A stretch of DNA of 23,665 nt, taken from positions 1 through 23,665 of the forward strand of contig DVMJ01000004.1 in the NCBI GenBank assembly GCA_018715065.1, given 5' to 3'. The notes below the pieces were generated by a model. The model saw only the letters and a program-made list of their open reading frames with translations. It did no database searches and was not told the origin of the DNA. Below, in pieces: positions 22,925 through 23,665 of this stretch (position 1 is the first letter of the stretch; each line of letters begins with the position of its first letter). The DNA is from Fimiplasma intestinipullorum. Lineage in GTDB: Bacteria; Bacillota_I; Bacilli_A; Erysipelotrichales; Coprobacillaceae. The translations under genes were made by a program, and so were the position numbers.

Positions 22925-22960
22925 AAAAAGCGTCCTGCTAGTCTAAAGCTTGCAGGGCGC
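22923..22960 (-). terminator. Terminator of the CYTH gene
   Basis: A 9-bp stem with one G-U pair (22930-22938 with 22952-22960) and a 13-nt loop is followed on the minus strand by seven T. The TAG (22938-22940) touches the stem. Confidence 0.82.
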
Positions 22961-23510
22961 GTGTCATTTTCCCGGGACAATTCTGTTGATAGCTGTAACC
23001 GTAAGTGTGCATCAGATCCTGAAAGATCAGGCGGCCTTCCGCTTCGTTATCGACTTCAAATTCGACCTCGTAGTCCTGATGCTTGCCATAACGATTGGCA
23101 TCCAGAAAAAGTGTTCCATTGGCATAAGGAAAAGTGTAGCGTGTCGTGGTCAGGGTCGTGACGGCCTCAAGATCCTGGATATGCACGCCTTCTTTAGCCA
23201 GTTCATCTAAGACAGGACTAGGAAAAGAGACCTTTTGCTTGAATTTCTGATAGGTGTCTGCGTCAAGCATCTGGTTGAATTCCAGTTTGGCAAAGCCCTG
23301 GGGTTTCTTGAGCGTCAGCTCATAAGTGCCATCGAGATGACGGATGCGTAAGGAGTAGTAGTGGGCTTTAAGGATCCCTTGCCGGTCCTGAAAATATTCG
23401 TTGGTCTGTACGATGGGCGCTCCATGGACGCTCTGAAAAGCCAGGAGCATTTTTTGATAAGTGTTTTTTTCGATAAGTATCTTAAATTCGGTTTCTAAAT
23501 GGGTCGACAT
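22938..23510 (-). CDS. CYTH domain protein (YjbK-like triphosphatase)
   Basis: 190 residues, the size of single-domain CYTH proteins. The signature ExExK is ETEFK at residues 6-10, with later acidic/basic strands LRIR near 54, LTLKKP near 65, LFLDANRYG near 133 and YEVEFEVD near 148 that line the tunnel. These enzymes hydrolyse triphosphates (thiamine triphosphate, inorganic triphosphate) with divalent metals. B. subtilis YjbK is the likely orthologue by context (trpS, spx, yjbA). AAAGGA precedes the ATG. Single gene with its own terminator. Confidence 0.9.
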   Translation of the reverse strand: MSTHLETEFKILIEKNTYQKMLLAFQSVHGAPIVQTNEYFQDRQGILKAHYYSLRIRHLDGTYELTLKKPQGFAKLEFNQMLDADTYQKFKQKVSFPSPVLDELAKEGVHIQDLEAVTTLTTTRYTFPYANGTLFLDANRYGKHQDYEVEFEVDNEAEGRLIFQDLMHTYGYSYQQNCPGKMTRALQALD

Positions 23511-23534
23511 AAAAACATCCTTTCTTTTGTTTTC

Positions 23535-23564
23535 ATTGTACTAAAACGCTACGCGTTAGTCCAA
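23535..23564 (-). promoter_or_regulatory. Predicted promoter of the CYTH gene with an internal dyad
   Basis: On the minus strand TTGGAC (23559-23564), 18-bp spacer, TACAAT (23535-23540). The spacer carries an imperfect inverted repeat (ACTAA-AA-CGC / GCGTTAGT, 23540-23560). Confidence 0.5.
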
Positions 23565-23596
23565 TTCTTTTCATGTTTTGTCTTCATATTTTTTTC

Positions 23597-23623
23597 GCCG
23601 TCCTTCATATGATGGCTTTTTTT
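23597..23623 (+). terminator. Orphan plus-strand terminator
   Basis: A 6-bp stem with one G-U pair (23597-23602 with 23611-23616), 8-nt loop and seven T. No plus-strand gene lies just upstream, since the CYTH gene reads the other way. It could end a short transcript or be an attenuator of the gene beyond 23665. The rest of the right edge, with an AAAGGA near 23656, probably leads into that gene. Confidence 0.5.
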
Positions 23624-23665
23624 ATTTATACTTTAATTGTCATTTTTTATATGAAAGGACTGAAC

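Overview
The window looks like a chromosomal housekeeping stretch from a low-to-mid GC Gram-positive anaerobe of the Bacillota, most likely in or near the Erysipelotrichia (the taxon is inference). Signs are strong AGGAGG ribosome sites, frequent extended -10 promoters, U-tailed intrinsic terminators, a tryptophan T-box riboswitch, Spx, a ComK-like protein, the YjbA and YjbK families, and oxygen-sensitive or anaerobic enzymes. I found no tRNA, rRNA, CRISPR array, insertion sequence or prophage.

Layout. 1-1614: the 3' end of an apiosidase-like glycoside hydrolase converges on a HAD phosphatase. 1652-3133: a two-subunit iron-sulfur fumarase/tartrate dehydratase operon. 3116-4748: a minus-strand operon of three unrecognised membrane proteins, two of which look like diverged tandem paralogs. 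4960-7098: an NrdD-like protein that keeps the ATP-cone but lacks the thiyl-radical cysteine, zinc ribbon and glycyl-radical motif. 7091-10277: tldD-tldE-GNAT operon. 10289-12229: asnA and chbG, both minus. 12323-14142: rdgB-trmL-DUF1461 operon with overlapping genes. 14156-15604: a cysteine-less thioredoxin-fold lipoprotein-sized membrane protein, an unknown membrane protein and a DUF3892-like small protein.

15682-17110: ridA, then a ComK-like gene overlapping a signal-less amidase-3 protein whose catalytic Glu position is Met. 17212-23564: small membrane gene, yjbA (DUF3603), hdeD-like, trpS with T-box, spx, a Ca2+-type P-ATPase and yjbK (CYTH). The yjbA/trpS/spx/yjbK set recalls the B. subtilis trpS-yjb region with other genes inserted or lost.

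Two features stand out. First, the degenerate NrdD, which cannot be a normal class III reductase and may be a nucleotide-sensing pseudoenzyme. Second, terminator hairpins nearly always overlap or abut the stop codon of the last gene, the signature associated with transcription running ahead of translation.
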